The notes beneath the pieces are model-generated. The model had not been told where the DNA came from, made no database searches, and was given only the letters and a program-made list of their open reading frames with translations. This document shows, piece after piece, positions 49,540-59,622 of a stretch of DNA of 64,000 nt (position 1 is its first letter; each line of letters starts with the position of its first letter). Made by a program: the position numbers and the translations under genes. The DNA lies in contig PKXJ01000031.1 in NCBI GenBank assembly GCA_003132305.1, positions 145,616-209,615 of the forward strand. The letters are read 5' to 3'. The stretch is from Acidimicrobiaceae bacterium (GTDB lineage Bacteria; Actinomycetota; Acidimicrobiia; Acidimicrobiales; RAAP-2).

Positions 49540-50835
49540 CTAGGAGACTTGAGCGACAACCTTGCCGCGCTCCGTGGTATCTGCAGTCATCGTGTTCGAC
49601 GCAGTGGCGCGGGTACTCGGGTCGCCGGCCGTCACGATTATCACTCCCTTGACGTCGAGAGCTGCGAGCTGTTCGCGTAAGTACTGGCGCACGTGGGCGG
49701 CTCGAGCTCTGCTCGTGCCGAATCTTCGTACAGAAGTTCCCGAGGCGTCGCTGTAGCCAACTAGCGTTACCAGATTGTAATTCTTGGACTTGATCGTCTG
49801 GGCGAGATTTGAGATCTGTAATTTGAGACGAGTCGACAGTGACGAAGAGTTTGTGGCGAATGAGCCGACGGTTACCGTATCCTGACGCACGGAACTGTAC
49901 TCCGCCACCCAGTTGACCTGCATGGATTCAGGAGTCACCGGGCACGCCCAACCGAATGAGCAGAACGTCTGCTGTTGGAGGCCGAGTCTCATCGGCTGAT
50001 TTGGGATCTTTGAAGCGTCGGTAACCTCTCCCCAGGCTTGCCCGTCGACGGTGTACGTGATTGAGGTCGGCGTCCAAATGACGCCCCACGTGTGCCAATC
50101 GGTCATGTTGATATTGAGCGTGCTGTGGACCTGGAGATTCGCTGAGGTGTAGTGGATGGTTGCCGTGGTGGTGGTGGCGCTCCCGAACGTTTCGTTGAAG
50201 TCAATCTCCGGCGGCCAAGTGGATCCTGTAGGCCACAACAACTCAACTTGGGTCGGCCCGGGGCCCGTCAGGCGAGAACGCACGAAGTATGCTCCGTACG
50301 TTTTTGCTACGCCACATTGACAAAGGCCTCCGGTAACCCACTCATTATTGAAAGCGGGATCTTGATACGCGTTCAGTTGGAGGAGACCGCCTTGCACCTG
50401 CACGTGCGAGTCTGCCCACACGGTGTTGGAAGCCCCGCCGGGGGTTCCCGAGTAGACGTTCCAGCCCGCGAGGGGCGACGAGCCGGTGAAGTTGCTGACG
50501 TACGTACGGGAGTATCCCGGTAACGCGCTGACACCGGGGGGAGACATGCCCGAGGGCTCTGCACCGCTAGGGGTGCCAACCGGGTAGACATTCAGCGACG
50601 TCGTCTTTGGCTCGGAACGCGACAACGTGCGCTTCGTATTCTTTACTTGACTTCGTGATGACGTGTCGCCACTTCGCTGCGTGGCCGACGCCGGCGATAC
50701 GCCAAGAAGAAGAGCAAGGAGGAGTGCGGCGACGAGTGATCTCAGTAGAGGAGAATCCTTACTCCACGCTCGACGCCCCGTGACCAACGGAGTACGAGCC
50801 GGACCGGCATTCCGACTCACGAACGAACTGTCCAC
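49540..50835 (-). CDS. secreted GH16-like protein (copy 3) fused to C-terminal OmpA-like domain
   Basis: WPPEIDFNETFGS, WVTGGLCQCGVAKTYGAYFVRSRL, then VTLVGYSDASGTSVRRFGTSRARAAHVRQYLREQL (OmpA-like). Confidence 0.83.
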   Translation of the reverse strand: MDSSFVSRNAGPARTPLVTGRRAWSKDSPLLRSLVAALLLALLLGVSPASATQRSGDTSSRSQVKNTKRTLSRSEPKTTSLNVYPVGTPSGAEPSGMSPPGVSALPGYSRTYVSNFTGSSPLAGWNVYSGTPGGASNTVWADSHVQVQGGLLQLNAYQDPAFNNEWVTGGLCQCGVAKTYGAYFVRSRLTGPGPTQVELLWPTGSTWPPEIDFNETFGSATTTTATIHYTSANLQVHSTLNINMTDWHTWGVIWTPTSITYTVDGQAWGEVTDASKIPNQPMRLGLQQQTFCSFGWACPVTPESMQVNWVAEYSSVRQDTVTVGSFATNSSSLSTRLKLQISNLAQTIKSKNYNLVTLVGYSDASGTSVRRFGTSRARAAHVRQYLREQLAALDVKGVIIVTAGDPSTRATASNTMTADTTERGKVVAQVS

Positions 50836-51221
50836 TTCAACGTCAATACCCCTCTTGGCCGACTATTGATCAAACTCACTTCGCGCACTCCCCACTCTTC
50901 GACATGGTTCGTCGTTTGCGGAATGACTCGAGAGGCCCGGCTTTGAAGAATCGTCGTGGCTCCGCAGCACTAGGTAAGCTTCTGTCACACAAAACCTAAC
51001 AAACTGACGGTCGGCGCACGTCGTTCACCCCCTCGCTTGAGGAGAATCGGCTCAGAACTTCGTCGGATTTGCGCAGAACGGCCATCGTGCCCACGATCGA
51101 CAGACGCGTCCTTCCGCCGGGTCCTTTCGCTTCGGCGCCGAATCGCGCCACAATAGGAGCCTCCTTCGGGAAATCACAATTTCACAACCTTGGTCTTCGA
51201 CGTTCATCGTCCTCGCGAGAC

Positions 51222-53090
51222 TCAAGTGACGCTCGACGTTTTCCGAACTTTCGCCGGAAGGGCACTTCGTGTAAGCACCGTGGCCGTCGTCCAGTACGCC
51301 GTAATGTTGTAGCCGTGCGTGACGAGTACCTGCTCGACCGCGGCCTCCCAACCTCGTGGATAACCCGCCACGAGTTCACCCCACGCCTCCTGGGAGGTGC
51401 TGAGAATGATGAACGACGGCCGAGCCTTTAGTAGGAGGGACTCGTCGTGGTGCACGGTACTTCCTCCGTCGTCGACGGAGAGGATACCTACGGTGTTGAT
51501 ACGTTGATACTCGATGGGCAAGAAATAGTCGACCGATCCAATCGTTTCGCCCCGATGAGCGTGAGCGTACGCGTAAGTTACCGCCGCCAGCTCGCCGCGT
51601 GAAAATGAGTCGTACGCGTCATTGCCACCTCGCGCCACCGTCGTTGCGATCGAGAATCCGAGCACGACGATGACGACGGCGACGCGCAGTGCCGTTCGGC
51701 CGAACCGGCCTATTCGACGTCGTGGAACCAAGCCACGAATCGAGCCGTGGTGACTTGGCAGGATGGCCGACGCGGCCAACAAAGCTATGAAGGGGAGGGC
51801 GTAAAAGACAACTCGCAGGAATGCTTCGCCACCGTACGTCTGGGCGAGGACGAGAAGGAATGGCGCCGCCGCAAGAACTTCGAGCAAGCGCGAGTCGGTG
51901 AATCGCCGGAGAAAACCGACTCCACCGAGAAATAGGAGGGCGGCCGTGACGAGGATGCGGAGTTCCACGATGATCAAGTGGCTAGAACTCCCCGTGACGC
52001 GACTGGTCACGTTGGATGCGACGGTACTGCCCAACTGTCCCGCCGACCCGAAGATGAGATTGAGGTGGCCGGCCCAGAAATTACTGGCGCCTAAGCTGAG
52101 CCATCCAGTGGAGAGAAGTACCACGGCGACGACGAGCTCTGGTCGGCCAAGGCGTCTCGTGATGAGACAGGCTCCGAGCGCCAACAATATGGCGAAGGGC
52201 GTCAGTTGATGACTCATCGATGACGCGAGACAGATCAGCACCACGAGGGCGAGGACGCTCAAAATGGCCCCACTGCTCCACTCACTAGTGGCGTCGTGTC
52301 CTTCAAAGCGCGAGAGTGTGGCGATGGACCGTATCTGAGCTATTCGCTCTCGCCAGACGTGTCGGAGCGGAGGCTGAATGTTTGCCCGGATTGGCTGCCA
52401 ACAAGCCAGCACCGCGGCGATGACGACGAGGAAGAATAGAAAATTCAGCGCTTGTGGCGAAAAGTAGTCCTGGAAGATCCAATTTGTCGCGTAGTAAAGG
52501 GCGACCCCGAGCCAACCCGCTCTCTTACTTACGCCCGAAACACGCGCAATGACGAGCAACGGTGCCAGGTAGGCCAACTCGATCACCAGCGGGAACCACC
52601 GCAAGAATCCGTAGGCGTTCGCCTGTCCCGCGAACGCGACCAGAACGGCGCTGAGGGTCAGTCCCCCCGGCCAGGAGAATCGGGCGTCGAAGCTGTTGAG
52701 CAGGTGTCCGTGCTGGACTACGTACTGAACGAATCCGGCAATAAGCCAGGAATCCGAGAGGGTCGCTACGGGCTCGATCGCCGGTCCCGTGCCGTAGAGA
52801 AAGACGACGAGGACGATAATAAGAAAGATCAGGCGATTCGATTTCAAGGGTGTTCGAAGCAGTTCTGCGGCGAAACCCACGACGACCAGAAAGAGTCCGA
52901 CGAAGTACGTCCATCCGAGCACGGAGACCAGTCCGTAGGGACCCATTCGAAGGAAGTTTGCCTGAAGGACGGTGACCATCCAGAGAACCAGGCCAGCAAG
53001 TCCGAGAGAAGTGCCGAGGCCGACGCCAGAGCGCTGACGAGATGACGGGAACGTCTTTGGCTGTGCCGTCAGTGGGCTGAGTTCAAGCAA
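51222..53090 (-). CDS. large polytopic membrane protein of polysaccharide locus (glycosyltransferase/polymerase-like)
   Basis: more than 10 TM stretches; probable TTG start at 53090 overlapping the stop of the upstream gene (ORF track extends to 53162). Confidence 0.65.
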   Translation of the reverse strand: MLELSPLTAQPKTFPSSRQRSGVGLGTSLGLAGLVLWMVTVLQANFLRMGPYGLVSVLGWTYFVGLFLVVVGFAAELLRTPLKSNRLIFLIIVLVVFLYGTGPAIEPVATLSDSWLIAGFVQYVVQHGHLLNSFDARFSWPGGLTLSAVLVAFAGQANAYGFLRWFPLVIELAYLAPLLVIARVSGVSKRAGWLGVALYYATNWIFQDYFSPQALNFLFFLVVIAAVLACWQPIRANIQPPLRHVWRERIAQIRSIATLSRFEGHDATSEWSSGAILSVLALVVLICLASSMSHQLTPFAILLALGACLITRRLGRPELVVAVVLLSTGWLSLGASNFWAGHLNLIFGSAGQLGSTVASNVTSRVTGSSSHLIIVELRILVTAALLFLGGVGFLRRFTDSRLLEVLAAAPFLLVLAQTYGGEAFLRVVFYALPFIALLAASAILPSHHGSIRGLVPRRRIGRFGRTALRVAVVIVVLGFSIATTVARGGNDAYDSFSRGELAAVTYAYAHAHRGETIGSVDYFLPIEYQRINTVGILSVDDGGSTVHHDESLLLKARPSFIILSTSQEAWGELVAGYPRGWEAAVEQVLVTHGYNITAYWTTATVLTRSALPAKVRKTSSVT

Positions 53091-53304
53091 GAGTCTTGAA
53101 CCTGAGAATGACGAGGACGATGTAAAGCACGAGCAGACCGACGAGCGACGAATTGAGCACAATTGTCATCCATCGTGAGTGCGCCGCGCCAGAGACCGCG
53201 CGCCAAGCTCGCACGCTCGCGAGAACAAGGCACACGAGCATGACAGTGAAGACAACTGGTGCGTCAACCCAGCCGCTAGAACTAGCGAGCAAGACGTAGG
53301 TCAT
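53083..53304 (-). CDS. small two-TM hypothetical membrane protein
   Basis: MTYVLLASSSGWVDAPVVFTVMLVCLVLASVRAW...; ATGA overlap with the upstream gene, translationally coupled. Confidence 0.55.
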   Translation of the reverse strand: MTYVLLASSSGWVDAPVVFTVMLVCLVLASVRAWRAVSGAAHSRWMTIVLNSSLVGLLVLYIVLVILRFKTLA

Positions 53305-54176
53305 CTCAATGGTCGCTGAACTCGATGGGCGTCTCGAGCATGCCAGACCAAGAATGGTGCACAGATCACGCAGGTCAACTCTTCGAAGGCAACTGGATGC
53401 CACAGATTGAGCGTCAACATCATCTGACCCGCGACCATGATGATTGCCAGACTCCCGGCAATGGACAGTCCCACTTCCAACGCGGCGTTACGAAGTTTCA
53501 GCAGTCCGACCACCGACCAACCAGGCGTAACGACCCCCAAGAGAAGGCCGAGTACGAAGCGAGAGGGACCGTGAATGTTCCCCATCGTCATGGCGAGTGT
53601 CACTAAGTCCAGTAGCAACAACGACATCGAGATGATGGTTCGTGCGTTCCACGTCGCGATGAGCTCAACGATCTGACGGTGGTCGCGGACCCTCGAGGTA
53701 TTGGTCACGTTCGAATCAGAGTCTAGAGACGCGTGGGAATCGCTGATGGTCTTACGCCCAGCGCTAGGCGCGTAGCGATGAAGTGGGGCCGGAGCCTCGT
53801 CCTTCAAGTTGTGTCGAACGAGGCGTTGAGAGAGTGTACGTTGGCACGCCTCGTACAGGGCTTCGCGCGCGACGTCGGGAACCGAATTGGGCACACAGAA
53901 GAGACCCGGCACGCCTCCGCGCTGCGCCGCCTCGTCGGCGCTAACGGCGTTGCCACGAAGTCGAAAGATCTGTGAGCCAATGGAGTCGCCCTCCACGGTC
54001 AGTATTGCGTCACTCAGTTGGTAGTGGGTCGACAACAGATCGAGGGCCGCGTAGACAAAACCGATACCAGATTCGTGTAGAGACAACTCCGCGAGCTCCG
54101 CGCCGAAGTCCGTTGGCTCGGAAGTCTGCGGCGAATGGTCGTCCTCTTGCGGGGTTGAACTCTCTCCTGATTTCAT
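53301..54176 (-). CDS. hypothetical protein, soluble N-terminal domain plus C-terminal TM region
   Basis: 291 aa, several TM helices at the C-terminus, overlaps next gene by ATGA. Confidence 0.6.
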   Translation of the reverse strand: MKSGESSTPQEDDHSPQTSEPTDFGAELAELSLHESGIGFVYAALDLLSTHYQLSDAILTVEGDSIGSQIFRLRGNAVSADEAAQRGGVPGLFCVPNSVPDVAREALYEACQRTLSQRLVRHNLKDEAPAPLHRYAPSAGRKTISDSHASLDSDSNVTNTSRVRDHRQIVELIATWNARTIISMSLLLLDLVTLAMTMGNIHGPSRFVLGLLLGVVTPGWSVVGLLKLRNAALEVGLSIAGSLAIIMVAGQMMLTLNLWHPVAFEELTCVICAPFLVWHARDAHRVQRPLR

Positions 54177-54318
54177 TGAAACATCCGTTTACCGCTCACG
54201 CTTCGTCAATTAGAATATGCGGGGTCCACCAGCAATGCGGGTTAATGAAGTCTGACACATCAGGACGTTGGTGCGACCGGCATGAAGAAAAAACAACCAA
54301 AGGGCGCGGGTGAACACG

Positions 54319-56595
54319 TCAAGCTGACCTTCGAGATCTCACCGAACTTAGAAAATAGGCCAACGGACCGTAGAGCATTCCCAACAATTGATTGAAGTTT
54401 GTACGCAATGGGTAGCTCGGGTCAGAGCTGGGCGAGCGAAGCCCACGTCGCTTCGTTATGAGCCTGAAAGCTTCCGGCATGCGACGGACGATCTCAACGA
54501 TGCGCCGAGGATCTCTGACTATTAGCTCCGTAAACATGGCGCTGAGACCTACGCCGTAGCCGAAAACCTGGTCCATGAATTCGTCCTCGGACGCTCGGTG
54601 CGTGTGGCGTACCAGCGCGGCCGGCTCGAAGGCGACCGCACCACCCGCGAGGACGATATCCATGAAGAGTTTCAAGTCCTCGCCGCCTCTCGCTGGCGTC
54701 CCCACGCCCAACAAAACATCGAACCCCCCCCTTTGTTCGAGCGTTGATCGACGGATCGCCATATTGCAGCCGGCGCCAAATTTGCCGGGTGCGTAGGGGA
54801 ACATGTGGTCGACCCCCGCCAGGAGTTCGACACTCATAATCTCTAAGTGAAAGGAGCGCGTGAATCCGCCGTAGAACTCCTCAAACCACAACTGCGGCTG
54901 CGTCGCCAGTTCTCCTGGAAGCACCAGACCGCCAATGGCGTCGACCTCGGGGCTGAGGACGAATCTAGTGCCCAAGGCCCTGAGCCAGTTCGGGTCGACG
55001 AAAGCGTCATCGTCGGTGAACGCGACGAACTCTCCCGTCGCCAACGCCATCCCTCGGTTTCGTGCGGCCGATGCTCCTGGTCTCGACTCTTTGATGGTAC
55101 GAACACGTTCGCCTCCGGGAAACGCTGGCAGCGGTTCGACAGGATCTCCGACTCGGTTGTCGACGATGATGACTTCAAACTCCGGATAGTTCAAGGCGAG
55201 CAATGATTCCACCGTTCGAGACAGAAGCGCAGGGTGACGATAGATGGTGGGCACCACCACCGAAGCGGGCGGAAGCTGTTTGTCGGGAAGGAATTGAGGA
55301 AGTGACGAAGTGGACTTCGAAAAGGTTCTCTTCAACTCGTTCACGAACTGCTCCGACAAACCTTCTTCGACCGCGCGCGTTTCGAATACGCCAACGACCT
55401 GGCCCTGCTTCACCACCTCAACCCAGACTCGCTGGCCCGGTGTCGAATTGATCGCCACGACCGGCGTCTTCGCGTCAACGTCAACTTGGACTTGGACGAG
55501 TGGACGCCATTGACGTGGATAGATAGGCGATTCATCCCTCGCGTGTTCGGGCTCGCGAAATGTCGTGAGATTATTCTTCGAACGACGTTTGGGCGGTCGC
55601 TCGAGCGAGCGAGAACCAGCGCCGTCTTTTAACGTCCCTAGTAAGAGATCGTTCTCACCGTCGACTGCCTTCAGGGGAGATCGTCGCAGGGCTACTCGTC
55701 CTCGAAATAGTCCCGCCGCCGCGATGAAAGTTCCGGCAATCACCAGTGCCGTTCGCGTCAAGGCGGTGCGGGGCTGACGAGTGAACATTCGTGCGTTCCC
55801 CCAGATCTCTCGAGGCAGCGACTTCGTGACGTGTTTGCGCTCGGCTGACAGACCCGAGCCCGTGCCCACCAGGGACGATACCGCGGCCTTAGAGAGACCC
55901 TCGGCCCAGCAGCGCGACCAGAAGTAGTGCCAAGTGAGTCGGGACGCTGGCACCCGATGGTGAACCACCGCCCTGCGCGCCAGTTGGAAGCGCTCGTCTG
56001 GAAAGCTCGAAGTGTAACGAATGCAGAGCTCCGTCTCTTCGCAGCCGAGGGGCGTCAAGCCAACTCGGCCGATTCCCGAGGTGAATCCGCCCACAGCGGT
56101 GAAGACGCTTCGTCGAATGGCCATGTTCGCGCCGATTGGATTTCGTATCGGCGCACCTTCAGGCGGCAGGCCTGCGTAGCTGCAACCAAGGATCCAATAA
56201 AACGTCTCGGGAAACCAAGGCGCGTACTTGATCTCCCAGTAGGGAAGTATCCACCCGCCGCAACCCGCGACGGTGGGGTCACTCATTGGAGCAATTAACT
56301 CTTGGAGCCACCTTGGCTCGGCGAAGGCATCATCATCGAGAAACGCAATGATCTCGCCAGAGGACTTGGCCACGCCCGTGTTGCGCGCGCCCGAGAGGCC
56401 CTTGGTCATCTGATTAGATACCACTTCAGCGCCGTTCAGCTCGAGTGACGCTCGATCATAAAGTTCTTCGTTGTAGTCAATGACGACGATGACTTCTGAA
56501 GGCGTGACCGACTGCTCCGTGCACGATCGTACGGCAGCCTCGAGGGCATCCCACCGGTCCAGGGTGTAGGCACAAATGACTACTGAGACGTTCAT
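54319..56595 (-). CDS. fusion of two glycosyltransferase family 2 domains
   Basis: N-half: VSVVICAYTLDRWDALEAAVRSCTEQ; C-half: ASVVVPTIYRHPALLSRTVESLLALNYPEFEVIIVDNR. Confidence 0.87.
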   Translation of the reverse strand: MNVSVVICAYTLDRWDALEAAVRSCTEQSVTPSEVIVVIDYNEELYDRASLELNGAEVVSNQMTKGLSGARNTGVAKSSGEIIAFLDDDAFAEPRWLQELIAPMSDPTVAGCGGWILPYWEIKYAPWFPETFYWILGCSYAGLPPEGAPIRNPIGANMAIRRSVFTAVGGFTSGIGRVGLTPLGCEETELCIRYTSSFPDERFQLARRAVVHHRVPASRLTWHYFWSRCWAEGLSKAAVSSLVGTGSGLSAERKHVTKSLPREIWGNARMFTRQPRTALTRTALVIAGTFIAAAGLFRGRVALRRSPLKAVDGENDLLLGTLKDGAGSRSLERPPKRRSKNNLTTFREPEHARDESPIYPRQWRPLVQVQVDVDAKTPVVAINSTPGQRVWVEVVKQGQVVGVFETRAVEEGLSEQFVNELKRTFSKSTSSLPQFLPDKQLPPASVVVPTIYRHPALLSRTVESLLALNYPEFEVIIVDNRVGDPVEPLPAFPGGERVRTIKESRPGASAARNRGMALATGEFVAFTDDDAFVDPNWLRALGTRFVLSPEVDAIGGLVLPGELATQPQLWFEEFYGGFTRSFHLEIMSVELLAGVDHMFPYAPGKFGAGCNMAIRRSTLEQRGGFDVLLGVGTPARGGEDLKLFMDIVLAGGAVAFEPAALVRHTHRASEDEFMDQVFGYGVGLSAMFTELIVRDPRRIVEIVRRMPEAFRLITKRRGLRSPSSDPSYPLRTNFNQLLGMLYGPLAYFLSSVRSRRSA

Positions 56596-56600
56596 GCGAA

Positions 56601-57815
56601 CTATGTAGTGGACTCAAGGAATCGGACTGCTTCGAGAGATCTCTTCAGATTTACGTTGTCTCGGCTTCGTGGTGAAACAACCGCGTCGGCGCGATTCGTG
56701 TCATTCTGCGTCGCCCCTAACCGATCAGCAAGTTCGCACCACGCCGTAGGACTTGGGAATCCCAAGTCACTAAGTCGAAGTGCGTGCGAGAGGGCAACGT
56801 GTACCGATGCTGGTTGGCTATGGTTCGCCAGGAGCCCTCCTACATAGCCGCGGCCCACGGGAGGCCGTTTAGAGTTGGCGAGCACGACCGTCGCGATTCC
56901 GCAGTCCATCGCGGTGGAGAATGCCCGTGAGTCATGGACCGGGTCCGCCATACTGAGGGCCGATGAAAGGTCACAGAGCTCTTGAAGATCCGAGGACGAA
57001 ATATCATCACCAATGAGCTCCACGTGACTGGCGTGGTAGCTATTTGCAACAATGCTCAGGACCTCCCGGCTGGCGAATCGCATCACTACTTGAAGTTTGT
57101 GACCACTGATCCGCGCGTCGGGGATGGCGTCAAAAGCCGCCAGTAGGACCGCCAAGGAGTTAATATCTTCCTTCTGCAGAAATGCCGTTATGACGCCTCT
57201 TGGGGCGCGACCACTTCGGCCCCCCAGTGACAGGGCCCGCAGCGATTCGACGCTCGGACCCGAAGAGCCGAACATCGACGCCAGCTCTTTGGCCTCTGAC
57301 GCGTCCCCCACGATGACTAAATCTGCCTTATAAATAGTGTCAACGAGCGTGACAGCCCTCGCTTGGTTCGACTCGGGAAGACTCGCGCAGATGACCGTCG
57401 TCGACGCGCCGGCGGCCTTCGCGACGTCGACGAACTGGCGAATCCAGCTGTTGTCGATTCCGGGCCACGCGTAAGCAATGGCGGTATGAACTTCCGGACC
57501 GATCCAGAACCGAAACGCACTTTTGCGCGTCCGAGCACCCATCGGGGCCTTGTGTCGGACGACGTTGGCGTTACTGTGCGCCACGTGGGCCGCCGCCAAC
57601 GAGGGCGCTCTATCGAGTCGTACGGTCGGATGAGCTCCGAGGTCCGCCTCAATGCGCAGGACCGGCGTGGTCATCGCGATCGCCGACACGATTTCGGAGA
57701 CGATGATCCCCGGTATGGTCAGCGTCGAACTGGGCCCGGCGACGACAACGCCGTGTTGAACATCACGATCATCGATCGCGGTCGTCGTCATTTCGTTCTC
57801 AGTCTGGTAGAGCAT
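56601..57815 (-). CDS. GT-B-like glycosyltransferase or related uncharacterised protein
   Basis: GT-cluster context; Rossmann-like halves, weak similarity to canonical GT motifs. Confidence 0.5.
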   Translation of the reverse strand: MLYQTENEMTTTAIDDRDVQHGVVVAGPSSTLTIPGIIVSEIVSAIAMTTPVLRIEADLGAHPTVRLDRAPSLAAAHVAHSNANVVRHKAPMGARTRKSAFRFWIGPEVHTAIAYAWPGIDNSWIRQFVDVAKAAGASTTVICASLPESNQARAVTLVDTIYKADLVIVGDASEAKELASMFGSSGPSVESLRALSLGGRSGRAPRGVITAFLQKEDINSLAVLLAAFDAIPDARISGHKLQVVMRFASREVLSIVANSYHASHVELIGDDISSSDLQELCDLSSALSMADPVHDSRAFSTAMDCGIATVVLANSKRPPVGRGYVGGLLANHSQPASVHVALSHALRLSDLGFPSPTAWCELADRLGATQNDTNRADAVVSPRSRDNVNLKRSLEAVRFLESTT

Positions 57816-58557
57816 GATACTTTCGAAGTCTCTCTCGCAAAATTACGCGAAGGCACAGTAAGCCGTCACGAAAGGCGTTCAGATTACTGTTGCCATGAAT
57901 ACGGTGAGTTTCAAAACACGCGACCTCGACGGTTCGAAGACCCGCGCGGTGAGCACGGATGTCGATAAGTAGTTCAACTTCGAAGCCGTCCGTGTCGATC
58001 CGAATGGTGTCTAGACAGTCTGCCCACATTCCCTTGAAGCCGTACGTTCCGTCGGTGTAGCGCGCGCCAAAGAGCGTTCGTATCAGTAGACAGATACCCC
58101 AGTCGCCAAATCGACGTAGAGGGGTTATGTCGGCCGAGCCCCCTTCAGCGCAAAAACGGCTCCCTTTCGCGTAGTCCGCGCCAGCCAAGAGTGCGTCGCG
58201 GAAGGCTTCGATGTCCGCGCCGTCCATGGACCCGTCGGCATCCATGATGATGAGGAGGTCACCTTTCGCGACGCTGAGACCGGATCGCAGGGCGGCCCCT
58301 TTTCCACGCCGAAACTCCTCGACAATACGAACGTCGGGTCGCAACACTTTCGCGACACGTACCGTGTCGTCTTCGGAGCGACCATCAACCACAATTATCT
58401 CGTCAACCCACAGCGGGATTGTATTTATAACAAAGGCGAGGTTGTCGGCTTCGTTTAAGGTGGGGATGATGACCGAAACGGTCGCTAATTCCGGCGACGA
58501 ATATCGTTTTGGACCGGGGTCAACGGTCCTGGGCGTCCCAGGGTTGAGCGGGTGCAA
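57799..58557 (-). CDS. glycosyltransferase family 2 (polyprenyl-phosphate GT-like)
   Basis: TVSVIIPTLNEADNLAFVINTIP...VVDGRSEDDTV...ADGSMDGADIEAF. Confidence 0.9.
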   Translation of the reverse strand: MHPLNPGTPRTVDPGPKRYSSPELATVSVIIPTLNEADNLAFVINTIPLWVDEIIVVDGRSEDDTVRVAKVLRPDVRIVEEFRRGKGAALRSGLSVAKGDLLIIMDADGSMDGADIEAFRDALLAGADYAKGSRFCAEGGSADITPLRRFGDWGICLLIRTLFGARYTDGTYGFKGMWADCLDTIRIDTDGFEVELLIDIRAHRAGLRTVEVACFETHRIHGNSNLNAFRDGLLCLRVILRERLRKYHALPD

Positions 58558-59622
58558 ACCTTTCCTCCTTATCAGCCCCTGCCTCGTAAATGGTGGCAGA
58601 GTTCTGCTCCATTGTCAATTTCGATGAAAGGACAATAGTTTTGGATTAAAATCCGTCAATCGGTCACGCCATTTTGGGGCCCCGCCACTTCAGGTGACGG
58701 GTTGGGCCCCTAGTTATAGGCGGCTTTCGTCGTTGCGTCAAGAGCGCCAAATTCGTCGCTCGTTGACGTGGCAAGTCCTCGTTCCTGACGTCGGCAATGA
58801 TTGGCCCACCCGACCCACGTGAACATCGTGAGGCAGGGTACTTCTCGTGTTTCAACGTTGTAGTTCGAGCGACTCGTTAGGGAAAAGTGAGAAGAACGAC
58901 TACCAGGCGGTGTGACCGGAAGAGGCGGCGAGACCCATCCGGACCGGGGTTCCGCTGCCCTTGAGCGGACGGGAAAGCTGTGAAGCGAAACGTCGAAACG
59001 CGTGTTGCACCATGGTGCGCGGAGGCGATCGGAGGAACATGGCGTTGCACCGCGCACCAATCGTGATCGGCGCTTTCATCACTTCATCGAGCGCAACTCC
59101 CGGAGTTTTTCGAGTCAACGTCTCTGACGACGCAGCAGTTGCGCTAGCCCCGGCACGCTTGGTGTTCGCTGATGTTGGTCAGTCACCACGTAAGAAGACT
59201 TGCGCCACTGATATCACGACGCTGGACCTCGTGCGCGGAGGTACCGGCTCCCGTGGAGAGTTTGGACTTGTGCGTGAACGAACTCGAGAACTACTGTTCC
59301 GAGCGGAATCACTACGCGCCGCACCTCGTTCAAGCGTGCGTCGTTGTTTCAGCGTTACAAAAGACGATGACTCACGTCGACCTCAGGGGTCTCGGTTCTT
59401 CGAGTCACCTCCACTAAGTCGTCTCGAAGGTCCGCTCCAACTGCCGACATGGCAGAAATTCCTTCATAGGGCTTATCCTCACGAGTGTGGTGAGACCTCT
59501 TTCGATGATGGCCCCTGTTTAGGACTGCTCGCCACTCAACGCCATCGTGACCGAGGCGAATCGCCCACCACAACCAGTGGGCAAGTTCCTTAAGACTGCT
59601 GCGTAGCCATCACGATCATTAA

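Noticed and set aside
58961-59593. + strand ORF 210 aa
   Set aside because: No recognisable family, erratic composition; more likely non-coding or decayed.
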